A stretch of 64,000 nt of DNA from Saururus chinensis (lineage: Eukaryota; Streptophyta; Magnoliopsida; Piperales; Saururaceae): positions 39,722,668 through 39,786,667 of the forward strand of contig CP141145.1 in NCBI GenBank assembly GCA_035235625.1, in the 5' to 3' direction. Shown here piece after piece: positions 21,677 to 32,686 of this stretch. The translations under genes and the position numbers were made by a program. Position 1 is the stretch's first letter; the number at the start of each line of letters is the position of its first letter. The notes under the pieces are model-generated. The model was not told the DNA's origin, did no database searches, and worked only from the letters and a program-made list of their open reading frames with translations.

Positions 21677-24600
21677 TTACCAGGGTTTTAAATCACCAAC
21701 AGGACCAGCTGTCCAGTTCAGAATCTTCTCCCTAGGTTTTAAGTAGACATTCCTATCATGGGGCAACTTTCGAGCAAGACCATTCAAAATTTGATGGAAA
21801 GCATCCCCAGATTGAGCTGGCTGCGGAAATAACATAGCCTGCTTCATTGAAGGATTTGCAAGTAGCCGTTGCTTTCTTAATATAACTTCTGGTGAAATAG
21901 ATGTGAGGATTGTATCCAGACTAGGTACATCTTCTTCAGCTACGTAGACACCAATTTCCTCCCAAGGGATTGCATCCGCAAAAGGTAAGACAATATCATC
22001 AGCTATAATGACAGGTATGCACCCAAATATTACAGCTTCCACCAGCCGAGGACTCCAAGGAGCCCAACCCAAAGGGCACAGGCAAAAAATTGCCCTCTGC
22101 ATATCTTCATAGTAAGTAGTTGGGTGTTCAGTGGATATGTCAAATAGTGGGTTGGTCTTAAAATTTTCCCACACTGATGCTCGAGCGCCTCTGCAGAGAT
22201 TTGTGTCAACGGGTAAACAATCTTGTAAAGTTATAATGCAATCAAATCCAGATTCTGTCAGCACACAGTATATAAACGCAGGAAGAAAATGTACCTGGCA
22301 TAGTAGCCTCCCTCTGGATCATTACCAATATCATAAAACAGACCGCGGAAATAAACAAATATAGAACGAGGGGTGTCTGGAGGGATCAAGTGGACATGCA
22401 TTTTTTGTGGCGGGGCATATGGGGGAATGGTGATTGAGCCCTCCTTTAAGCAAACATGATTTCGCTGGCCAAATGTTTGAACCAAAGTTGCACACTGAAG
22501 CAAGGTTAGGATTCCTCGTTCAATTGCTTTCTCTTCCTAGAAACATGAAAAGCATAGTCAGAAGAAATAGAATAAGAAGATTCATCAACAATATTCACTT
22601 GGCACAACTTTCATCAAGGAAGTCATAGCCTACATTCAAAAAATTTGGGTACATGGCCTCACTGCAAAGGTCTATCAGAGGAAAAGTATAAAAGAATAGA
22701 AGAAAAACTTTGCCACAGTTTATAAAACACTCATCGGTGAAACAAACATCAAAAGAATTTGATATTTTACATTAGTAAAATATTTTAATATTTGTAGAAA
22801 GGAAACACAATATTTCATGATCCAATTGTAAATGATGATGTAAACAGCCAGGCTTTTCCATTAGGGGGAGCAAGATGAAAATTACCGCTCATATTAGTTT
22901 TGTCAAAGGATGATTGTAATCATATCAAGTAATAGAGAGGAAGATACAACAGCACCTAAATATGTAAAATATCTAAGTGTTGGGATAATGCCTTACAACA
23001 CAAAAAGCTAGCAAGCCTTAATAAAAGGGGTCAATTTAATTATGTCAGAAATAGTTTGTACATGCTGACATGTACAACATATAAGTTGCAGATTAAGGTA
23101 CACCCTGCCTCAACCACTGACTGTAAAAATACAAAGCTATCATATTTAACGATCAGGATTAAATAGGAATAAGAATTATAGTTTAATAGTCCAGATATCA
23201 TCGGGTAAAAAACTAATATCAGTAGTAGTTCTTACTTGATAATGAAAGCAGGCTCCGAAATCATGCGGAACAACAAAAAAGTGGTCAGCCCCCTCAGACC
23301 TATTCCAATAAGGCCAATTCGTAGAAATAAGTTGAATCGCACTTCTCATCATGCGTGGAGACTTGAATGGCAATGGAAGTCCGTTGGGGGTCAAGTCACA
23401 AGTGGTGTAGACTGGAGTGTAGAACCAATCAGCTTCCTCAGGATTAAGTGTACGAACAGGACTTGATAACAAGAAACGATGCATAAATATCTCTGCAGCA
23501 AACATGTGGGTAAGGCACCTGGGATCCTTTTGCAGTATTTTTTTGTTATATTTGCTTGGAAGCTCATAAACAAACACCTTGAGCCTTCCAACTGGATCAT
23601 CTTCCAGAACATCACCAGCACTTCCTGCATTATTAGCATAATTACTTGATTAGCCGTATAAGATACAAGTACACCTGGAAAAAAAAAGCCAAATAACGTA
23701 CATACACACTAACTAGGGAAACAAAAAGATTTCCTCATTTTCCTGGATTTAAACATCACATGACCAATGTACTCCTTCTGTCCCACATTAATACCTCCAT
23801 TTTGAAAAATAGTGATTTTTATTGAATGGTGGGATCCACGGCTATGAGAATAAAAAAAAGCTTCTGAGAAGCTTTTCTAGGCATCCAGCTACTTGAATTG
23901 AGCCAAATGGAGTGATTGGTGTGGAACAAACTTTTTTTTTCCAAATGGAGCTATTAACATAGGACAGAGGGAGTAATTGATAATTTTATATAAGGTACAA
24001 TTACTTAATCTTTTCTAACAAAAATTTTTTTATTTAAAACCTAGTTCCTGTAGACCCTCCCACATAACTCATAAGTTGGAAATGGAATTAATTGAAATGC
24101 TGCTCTACCCTATGAATTGTTCTTGGGGCATAACCATCACCATCTACGTCCTAATTCCTATTAGTGGTATTCGTGGCTAGCTGTCACCGACACCCTAGGC
24201 TGCAATCTCTCTTTACTCAAAATGATGATCAGAGTGAATGTAAGAAAATTAGTGCCAGTTATATAGCGAATTCACTCCAGTCTTGACACATCCAAGTAGT
24301 TAGTGTCTCGGATAGATTTTAACATAAAAACTAAATGCGGTATAAAGCAGCGAAATACTAAATTATTAATGAAGTAACATGAATGTGGAGTAAATTCATA
24401 TATTTATCCAGGAGAAACGCAAAGTCTACGCACCAAACACTATCTTCTGTCAGCTTAGCATTCGATTCCATCAACACGGAAATAAAAAGTAAAACGTAGA
24501 ATAGCTGATTCATTGACATGAAGAAGCTCCATTTAAAATTGCAAGTAAAGCGGCAAAAAGGATAAGCACAACCCCTACCCGAAATCCTCTCTGTCTTCAG

Positions 24601-24684
24601 CCATAGCTCCGGCTCCCCAGCAGCAGGCATCCAAAGGAAGGGAATAAACACTATAAGCATAAAACCCCATAGCCGGATTTCCAT
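21677..24684 (-). CDS. IRX10L: GT47 exostosin-family xylan xylosyltransferase IRX10/IRX10L type
   Basis: Proteins of this type extend the beta-1,4-xylan backbone in the Golgi for cell walls. Four exons join in frame: 24579-24684, 23236-23624, 22295-22536 and 21677-22190, giving 1251 nt and 416 residues, the usual length. All junctions are GT-AG. Residues 1-25 form a short cytosolic tail plus signal-anchor or signal peptide (LWGFMLIVFIPFLW). The exostosin domain follows with KVFVYELPSKYNKKIL, HMFAAEIFMHRFLLSSPVRT, GADHFFVVPHDFGACFHYQ, TLVQTFGQRNHVCLKEGSIT, IFVYFRGLFYDIGNDPEGGY and FCLCPLGWAPWSPRLVEAV. The C-terminus is NWTAGPVGDLKPW. No stops or frameshifts are seen, so it looks functional. 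A Stowaway MITE occupies part of intron 1 (23625-24578). IRX10 and IRX10L cannot be told apart with certainty by eye. Confidence 0.93.
23770..23975. mobile_element. Stowaway MITE in intron 1 of IRX10L
   Basis: This 206 bp element has matching inverted ends: TACTCCTTCTGTCCCACATT on the left, and on the right (minus strand) TACTCCCTCTGTCCTATGTT. The TA at each end is the target duplication typical of Tc1/mariner MITEs. It lies wholly inside an intron, away from the splice sites. It has no coding capacity. Confidence 0.9.
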
Positions 24685-26159
24685 TACCCCCCAAAACCAC
24701 CACGACGCTGGCTCCCAGACGCCGGCGACTGCAGAAAGGAGACGGGTCGGCGGTGACCGTACTAGAGAGCCTTCTACCCGCCAAAAAAAATTATAGTAAT
24801 ATTAAGAAGATAGTCAGATACCGCTCTCGTTGGAACGTCGCGAGAAGTTGTTGGAATGTCAGAGGGAGGGAGGGGGATTTCTTCGGTTTGGGACTTTGAA
24901 CTGGAAGACCAGTTTAAAAAAATGGAGCTTTCGCAGGTAGAAATTTGCGTGAAGAAATGACAAAGAGTCGGAAGTAGACAACTCGCCGCTTTGGCAGCTG
25001 CAGGGCTGAGCTGGCCATCTAACTGGCGCGGCTGGCTCCTTGATGTTAAAATAATTATTTAGTGCTAATTATTACTACTAATTTTTGAGGATCGAATATA
25101 TCATTGTTTATTAGTAAACATAATATAATTAAAAATAATAATGGTTCAACTAATTTTTCCAGCAAGGCCATTCCTACGGGGTTTTGGTTGAATATAAAAA
25201 AAATTCCTCCACCAATCAAAAGTTGCTATGTCACACTTTGTTAGATAAATTGATTGATATACACTTTGTAGGTAATTCGTTGAAGTTGTTAGCAAGACTG
25301 GGTCTTTTGGATACTGGATTAATTCAGTAGAGAATCAGAATTTTTGTGAATTAATTCAGTCGATTTAGTAGAGAAACAGAATTTCGTTTGGGTATAGAAT
25401 TTTTTTGATAGAATCATATTTGGATAGTGAATTGGGTTTCTGGTTAGAATCTTTGAAATTTTTAGGTAAGTTAACAAATATACCCTTTGAATGGAATTAT
25501 TTTGATAGAATCATGTTTGAGTAAGGAATTTGTATAATTTTTGGAATCGTTGAATTTTTTAACATATGACAAATATAGGCCGTTTAGGGTTTGTACGCAG
25601 TTAGTGTGCAATACCAATAATATACCCCGATATATGCGATTGTATACGGTTGCAACAATAATATGCCCGACATTGTACACAATTGAGACCAATATGGTAT
25701 GATACTATGGGTGATACGCCCTACATAAAAATCGATATGTATCGGTCGTATTGGCTTGTACTATATCGATACGGTAGATACATATCGACGCATTATTAAT
25801 TTATTATTTATTATATTTAAAAAAATTATACAACAGGGACACAGAACAATAATGATGCGTAGTTGTATTGGCCCCACATTGAAGCAATATCAATGCATCA
25901 TTGTAGCGATAATGCTATAGCGTTGTAGCAATATTGCTTCAATGTTGCTGCAATAATGATATAGCCTTATATGGTCTTATGATGTTCTAAAAACTATTAT
26001 AATGATATATGATTATAATATTTTTAATGTGTAAAAAAGGGTTTGTTTTGGCGCTTACCAAGTGTATCATTGATGTGTACCATATGCTACCTCTAATCAT
26101 ACAAGTTCACATCATTATCACATAGGAGTTACATTTCATTACAAAAATAAATAGCATTA
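24685..26159. other. Upstream region of IRX10L with PIF/Harbinger-like terminus
   Basis: Positions 24685-25030 probably hold the IRX10L promoter and 5' UTR. At 25300 a PIF/Harbinger-type end begins (GGGTCTTTTGGATACTGGAT), followed by AATTCAG-rich sequence to about 25560, similar in style to the left end at 7038. From about 25600 to 26050 the sequence is built from repeated TATCG/GATACG and CAATATTG-type words and looks like non-autonomous transposon debris. No gene is visible. Confidence 0.45.
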
Positions 26160-26573
26160 GTACAATATGGGAAAAATATATAATTGACCTAACGTCGATG
26201 TCGTCCACGTCGTACATCGGTGATCACAGATGTTCATCGAGATTATCCTGTCGACGAGGCTGTTCAGACGCAGCCGATGCACTCTTCATGCCCTGATATT
26301 CCATCATCATTAGCAGCATATAGCTCTCCTCCAGGTTCATCATTTCCAGACACTACACATGTCACTCAGCCAGATCCGATTTTATATTATAGACGACATC
26401 AGCCAACTCGTATTGTACCATCTATTACTTATGTTGAGCAGGAGCCTGACATGGAGTCGCAGCCGGAGCCCGAGCCCGAGCCCCAGCCCCAGTTGGAGCC
26501 AGAGTTAAAGCCACAGCCAGAGGTAGATCATGAGGAGCTCGTACACCCCCGTCGAGGAGGAGGGCGAGGATGA
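26160..26573 (+). pseudogene. C-terminal fragment of a PMD transposon protein
   Basis: An open stretch encodes a tail rich in Ser/Pro, then Glu-Pro/Gln-Pro repeats (ESQPEPEPEPQPQ), and ends HPRRGGGRG with a TGA at 26571-26573. Such a tail is common at the C-terminus of transposon PMD proteins. No PMD core is present upstream. It is followed by the same palindrome array that ends the larger Mutator-like element, on the side where a PMD gene should lie. It is read as the remnant of a second copy of that element. Confidence 0.5.
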
Positions 26574-26802
26574 GGATGTAGGAGATTATGATATTACTTG
26601 TGATGTATTATATTTGTTACTCGTATATGATGTACTTTACTTATATTTGTTATGGTGATATTCGTGATAGTGATATTTGTTATGGGTGGAATGAATGAAG
26701 TCGTGCATATACATCTGTGTTTTGTGTTCTGTGTTTTGAATGAATGAATAGGGATAGGTGATAAAATTAGTTTTAAATAGTAATTTTAAAAAAATTTAAT
26801 TT

Positions 26803-27177
26803 GATTTCGTTGTTTAGAACGACGAAATCAGTGTTCTTCCCGCGACCGAGCCCGAGAGCCCGAAATAAGATAAGTGTGGTAGTTTCGTTGTTCAGAACGA
26901 CGAAATTATCTTAAGTTGATTTTGTCGTTCTGAACGACGAAACCGGGTCAAGTAATAAAAGGTTTCGTCATTTAGAACGACGAAATCGTATTCAAACCAA
27001 TTTCGTCGTTCTAAACGACGAAATTAACTTAAAAAATATAAAAAAAAACCACGTTGGCGTTAGCTGCTTGGCTGGCGCTATTGTGGCAAAAATAAACACT
27101 ACTTTGAAAAATATTTTCCAAAGTGATATATTTTGGTAAATATATTTTTTTAATTATTATTTTAATAATTTTTCCTA
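26803..27177 (+). repeat. Terminal palindrome array of the Mutator-like family, copy B
   Basis: Five near-palindromes of about 24 bp with the TTTCGTCGTT / AACGACGAAA half-sites lie at 26805-26828, 26883-26906, 26920-26942, 26963-26986 and 27001-27024. The last four have the same spacing as in copy A. The spacer CGGGTCAAGTAATAAAAGG is identical in both copies. The outer 30-bp palindrome (arm near CTACTTTGAAAAAT) is present but has lost perfect symmetry. Homology with copy A ends near 27177. Confidence 0.8.
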
Positions 27178-28720
27178 TTTTATACCACTTTTTTTGCTTT
27201 ACACCACTTATAATTGGAACTGGAAAAAGTAAAACACGTGTTGTGTGGTAAAACTCACTTTCAATATCTAATCTTAATTAGGTGGTGTAAGACCTATAAT
27301 ATAAAAAAATAGAATATAAATAATATATTTTTTTATTCCTTTGTACAAAGGGGGGGAGCTCTCATTTGAGCCATGTCTATGTTAATGTTCTTTTGAACTT
27401 TTCATCGTCATCATCACGTGCAGCATGGTATCCGCAAACCTGATTCGGATATAATCTTGGAGCCTAGAATTAGTGGCCGTTGATATGGTGGAAGAGTCGG
27501 ATGTTTGAGTTGGTCAAGCGAAACCACGGAATTGCTTGATTTGCCTCTCCAGAGACCAAGGCAAGAGACCTCTCCTCAACCCAAAGGACAAGAGCCAAAA
27601 CCCCACCTGCACAAGGCTTGTGGCTACCATCTTCTAGCCCCTGCCTCTCCTCCGGGCTGTTCCCTTGCCCCTGGCGAGTTGGTGACTCCAATTATAGTAC
27701 TCTATTATGGAGCCAAAATCAAATTGCATCCCATGTGATTCTGTCCGAGCTTTTATATTTAAATAAAAGTAATGCTATATTCACGTCAAATTTCTATGTG
27801 ATATGAATGTACTTCATCATTCAAAAATCGTTAATTACTGAAGGCTAAAAAATGTACCCTACTGCTAATCAATGGTGTTTAAATTATAAAGTACGTTTTT
27901 ATCACATGTAAACCTTCACGTCCTAAAAATATTTTTATTTAAATATTAACTTGTCCTCCTTTTCATTTTATCTTCTGGACATGCATGTGAGTTCATTATC
28001 TACTCTGGACCGGAAATTTGCTTATCCTACGCTCTAGGCCTTATTAGTCCTATCTAATAATGTTCCTAATGAACAGCCTCCATCACACCAAATCTAGGCT
28101 AGTATGAACTTGCGATATTGCTAGAGACCAATTTGATAGCAATAATTTCTGTCACCAACCCACTGGTGTTAGGTGGTCCTAATTTCTTTACTTGTGAGTG
28201 ATTTTACAGATGGGTAATCACACTTAACGCCCTTTATTGATTCACACCATTTAACCATAAAGGAAGAAAGTGACGAGCAGTGCCATTTTTACTCTCCTTC
28301 AAAGTAAAAGGATAAGTTCTAAGAGAAGACGTAAGCCTGCAATTGTGATTTTTTAAACGTCAGGGGAGGAGCGCCTACGTGCATGTTCAGGGGCGGCGGG
28401 TGTTGAAGACGAGAAAATGTGGACTTTCCAAGGTTCTAACCGCATATAAGAGAGGGCAATAAGGTCAACTTGCCGTTCTGGGGATCCATCCTTTTCTCAT
28501 GCGAGCCAGCTCGCCCCAGTCCAAAACGGTGGCGTCGCTTTTAGACATCCCACCTACCCCAATTCTCTTCCCATTTTACCCTTCCTCCTGCCCGGGCGCC
28601 CCTGCGTTTCGTCCCCACCTGCCCGGTCAACCTCCTCGCTGCCTAATTTTACCTCCTCTCCTCGCTCTCTCTCTCTCGTGCGTCTTCCCTGCCTTCCCAC
28701 CCACCTGCCATCTCTCTCTC
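27178..28720. other. Intergenic and promoter region of the transaldolase gene
   Basis: Positions 27178-28300 are AT-rich with no clear gene. Around 27765-27830 a short stretch (AGTAATGCTATATTCACG ... CTTCATCATTCAAAAATCG) resembles the tandem units at 43931-44290, so it is a dispersed repeat. A CATATAAGAG sequence near 28443 is a possible TATA box about 275 bp before the transaldolase ATG. The pyrimidine-rich CTCTCTCT region at 28660-28720 fits a 5' UTR. Confidence 0.45.
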
Positions 28721-31700
28721 ATGGCTTCTCTCTCTCGTCTCTCCGGTCCTTGCTACTCCTCTTCGTGCACATCTTCGCATCGGTCTCGCTCGTCCGAGGC
28801 CAAGTACTCCGTCGACTTCAACTCCGCCGCCACCGCACGCCGGGCTCTTTTGGCGTCTCGGTTGTCAGTGCGGAAGAATCATGCTGAGAGGAGCTCCTTC
28901 GTGTAGGTTCCCCGTTCCTTTCCGTTGTAGTTCTTTTCCTGCTTTTTCTTCTCGAGACTTTTTTGTGGTCATTTGGTTTGATCGGTTACCTTTTGGAATG
29001 CAAGATGAATTGTTTGATGTCTCCTGCATGTCTGTTGAGTTTCCTTTGATCATCTCAAATGTTCCCTTTTTGTGTGTTTTTCTCCATCTTCTATCAGCAG
29101 TCTCGCTGGTAGATTGAATGCTGTGTAAAAGCTTTAACCTTTTCTTATATCAATCAGGATGCAATTTTATTAGGAATTAGTAATTATTAGTATGCATTGA
29201 CGTTTCCTGCCTCCTTGTTGTCAAATGTCCGTATATTACCCTTCTTCCATTATTCTGTTTGGCGGTTGAACTTTCTTCTTGTTTTTTTTTTTAATGATTG
29301 CATGTTGTTGTTGCTTTTCTTATGCCAAGGTTGAAAATTGTATAATTGGATCTATTGCAGAGTAAAATGCTCTCAGGCAGGTGGGAATGGTGCTCATATT
29401 GGGAGGACGACCCTCCATGATCTTTACGAGAAGGAGGGGCAAAGCCCTTGGTACGATAACCTCTGCCGTCCAGTTACGGACTTGCTGCCTCTAATTGCTA
29501 GTGGCGTTCGTGGTGTCACAAGCAACCCAACTGTACGTTAATTGTTCATTTGTTATTATTTTCTTTCAGCTTTTGGAAATTTCGTCTATCAGGTTCCAAA
29601 TATTTGGGTTGTACAATTTTTGCAGATTTTCCAGAAAGCAATATCATCATCAAGTGCTTATGATGAGCAGTTTAGGTAGTTCTGTTTATCACTAATCTTT
29701 CACATTATCTACAACTTGCTATATTAAATTGAACTAAGGATATTTCTAACCTGAACGAATATCTTGATGATCATCATTACATATTTGCATATAGTGATGC
29801 CACTCAGGTCAGGTATATGGTAAACTCGACTCGACCCTAATGGGTCGGTTTGGGTTTTCAAATTCAACTCGAATAGCTCTTTGGGTTTCAGGTGAACTGA
29901 CTCAACCCGACCCGATTAAGGTTATAAATATAAATTTTTTATATTTTCCTTGTTTTTTGATAAAACCCGACCCAAATAGCTATTCACATTGGGTTTGGGT
30001 TTCCAAATTCAACCCAAATAGCGATTCAGGTCTAATCTGGGTTTACCATTTCTTAAATGGTATCGGGTTCGGGTTTCCGACCCAGTGGCATCCCTATTTG
30101 CATATGCTTTCTCCTATAGAAGATTTGATGATGGTTCATAGAAGAATGCAATAAGTAGCATTATGAGCAATTCAATCAGTTGTAGAAACTTAATTTCATT
30201 TTTTTACCAATGAAGCCCATAAGTAATAGGGCATGTGTAAGGATATAGTTCTGATCTTTATATGATATAGTACAAAGGATGTAATGTTCAAAGATTATTT
30301 AACAGGTGGCTTGACTTTGACAGAAAACTAATAATTTTGAGATTTTTCGATGCAGAGATCTTATCAAAGCGGGAAAAGACGCAGAGAGTGCATACTGGGA
30401 ACTTGTGATTAAAGATATTCAAGACGCTTGCAAACTCTTTGAACCTATATATGACCAAACAAAAGCTGCTGATGGCTATGTGTCTGTTGAAGTTTCTCCA
30501 AGACTTGCTAATGAGACGCAAGGCACTGTGGAAGCTGCAAGGTGGCTACACAAAGTTGTCAGTCGCCCAAATGTGTATATAAAGATTCCTGCTACGGCAG
30601 AATGTGTTCCTTCTATCAAGGAAGTTATTTCTCATGGTATAAGCGTGAACGTGACTGTAAGTATGCCTGCATGTTGATCATTATCAGAATCGATGACTAG
30701 AATTTTTGTTTGTTTGTTTTGTTTTGTTTTGTCCGAATGATATCTCCACTTTTACATCAATCCGTAATTAAAAGGATAAAAAATGTAAAATTTCCCGAAT
30801 TTGTTTAAATGCAGCAGGAATTATAAACTAGTTTAATTTGAAATCGTGAGGATGCTTTTTATTTTGATAACACAAATATTATCAAGTGTGGCCATGCTTT
30901 GAAGTCGTCATGGACATCTTTAAATGTACTTGTTACAAATACCATCGTGTAGGGGGTAGTGTTCATATTGCACAGGATTAAAAGTTAGTTCCTTCACTCC
31001 CATGAACTAAAAGAGTTACTACAGTTCCTTATGTTGAGGAAACAGCGTGTTCCTACGAATAGAGTAACCCTTAAACTTTTTTAGTTTAAACTTTAGAACT
31101 ATCATTTTGTTCTTGTCTCTGTTTTTTTTCTTTGAAGAAAAATGTGCAAAGGGCTAACTGCTTGAACTTAAGGGGCAAACAATGGGAGTTGTCCTTTTTC
31201 CCGTGTAATTCCTTTAAATGCAGCTGGTCTCACTTTCCTTCTATCATCTATGATTAAAACGATGAGAAAAGCTTTTTGAAGGCATTTTATGTTAACTTTT
31301 GGCATAGTTAAATTTACATGTCTAGGCTTCTATGAAAATGGCATCTTGTAGAATGTTTTAATATGTTGTCAATACATCAGCTCCGGCATATCATTGCAGC
31401 TGAGCCATAATTTTTGTAGGAAACATGAGTTGGCATATACTAAACTGTGCCTTTTGCAATTGGTAAACTCTGTTGAGTATGTCTTATGTTTGTTTTTCAT
31501 TCTGTTTGCAGCTCATCTTCTCTCTTTCTCGATATGAAGCTGTTATTGATGCTTACTTGGATGGCCTTGAGGCTTCTGGTCTGAGTGACCTTTCAAGAGT
31601 TACCAGTGTTGCTTCCTTTTTTGTGAGCCGTGTTGACACACTCATTGACAAAATGCTCGAAAAAATTGGAACACCAGAAGCTCTTGATCTTCGCGGCAAG

Positions 31701-32645
31701 GTACATACTTATCTTGTATTACTTGAAAATGAAAGAGAGAACGGACAAATGTTATTTCAACTGAAAGAATCTCTAACTCATACATCTTGCAGGCTGCAGT
31801 TGCTCAAGCAGCATTAGCGTACAAGCTGTACCAAAAAAAGTTTTCAGGCCCACGATGGGAGGCACTGGTGAAGAAGGGTGCCAAGAAACAGAGGTTACTT
31901 TGGGCCTCCACAAGTGTCAAGAATCCTGCCTACCCAGATACCCTGTATGTTGATCCCCTCATTGGGCCAGACACAGTAAGTTCTTTGTTCTCATTCTTGC
32001 GTAATGTTATCTTCACGACCACGAAACACTTTAGGAAGATTGATTGTGCATTTTATTCTGTTTTCCTCGGGCTAGTATTGTAATCTGGAAGATGCTGAGT
32101 TGAATGGTACCAGACAAATGTTGAACCTTGTTGTCTATGTTTTTAGAGTCTTGCTTCTATGCATGCGGCGCATGTGCTGGATGCTCACGGGCCACGTGAG
32201 GCTGGTATTGTAATGTGGAAAATGTTAAGTGGTACTAGACAAATGGTGGACCTTGTTGTCAATGTTATTAGAGTCTCGTTTATATGCTCGTGGCTCATGC
32301 TGATGCTTGTGCGCGTTGGCGCATATTAACCATTTCCCTGTTAGGTGCTTTACCTATTCAAATAAGCATAAATAATATTTTTTCTATGTCCTGCATTAGG
32401 TGTCAACTATGCCTGACAACGCTTTGCAAGCATTCCTTGATCACGGGGTTGTCTCAAGGACGATTGACTCCAACTTTTCAGAGGCTGAAGGAATTTACAG
32501 TGCACTTGAGAAGATTGGGATTGATTGGAATGAAGTTGGGTCCCAGCTTGAGATTGAGGGAGTGGATTCATTTAAGAAGAGCTTCGACAGTCTGCTTGGT
32601 AGTCTGCAGGAGAAGGCAGATTCTCTTAAATTGGTTAGCTTATAA
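28721..32645 (+). CDS. Plastid transaldolase
   Basis: Transaldolase transfers a dihydroxyacetone unit between sugar phosphates in the non-oxidative pentose phosphate pathway. Seven exons join in frame: 28721-28902, 29361-29532, 29626-29675, 30356-30656, 31512-31700, 31793-31975 and 32400-32645. Together they give 1323 nt and 440 residues, matching the plant TAL-B type length. The first ~60 residues are Ser/Arg-rich and fit a plastid transit peptide. The core shows [59 protein letters not shown] and VYIKIPAT with the Schiff-base Lys near residue 211. Then come [20 protein letters not shown] and [20 protein letters not shown]. No stops or frameshifts are seen. The exon 1 donor is the least certain junction (28902 gives phase 2, which fits). 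A hAT MITE lies in intron 3. Confidence 0.93.
29792..30096. mobile_element. hAT-type MITE in intron 3 of transaldolase
   Basis: This 305 bp element starts TAGTGATGCCACT and its other end, read on the minus strand, is TAGGGATGCCACT. It is flanked by a perfect 8-bp duplication TTTGCATA at 29784-29791 and 30097-30104, the hAT signature. The interior is made of repeated GGGTTTGGGTTT/AACCCGACCC words with no coding capacity. Confidence 0.9.
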
Positions 32646-32680
32646 GGTGCTGGATTTTCTGCCATTTCCTTGTAGCCTAT

Positions 32681-32686
32681 AATAAA
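32681..32686 (+). terminator. Candidate polyadenylation signal of transaldolase
   Basis: AATAAA occurs 36 bases after the stop codon in a TTGTAGCCT context. Spacing and sequence fit a near-upstream element, though plant signals are loose. Confidence 0.5.

Noticed and set aside
28499..28720. N-terminal extension of transaldolase from an upstream ATG
   Set aside because: It is open in frame, but the added Pro-rich residues do not resemble a transit peptide. The ATG at 28721 gives MASLSRLSG, a typical plastid start, and the usual protein length.
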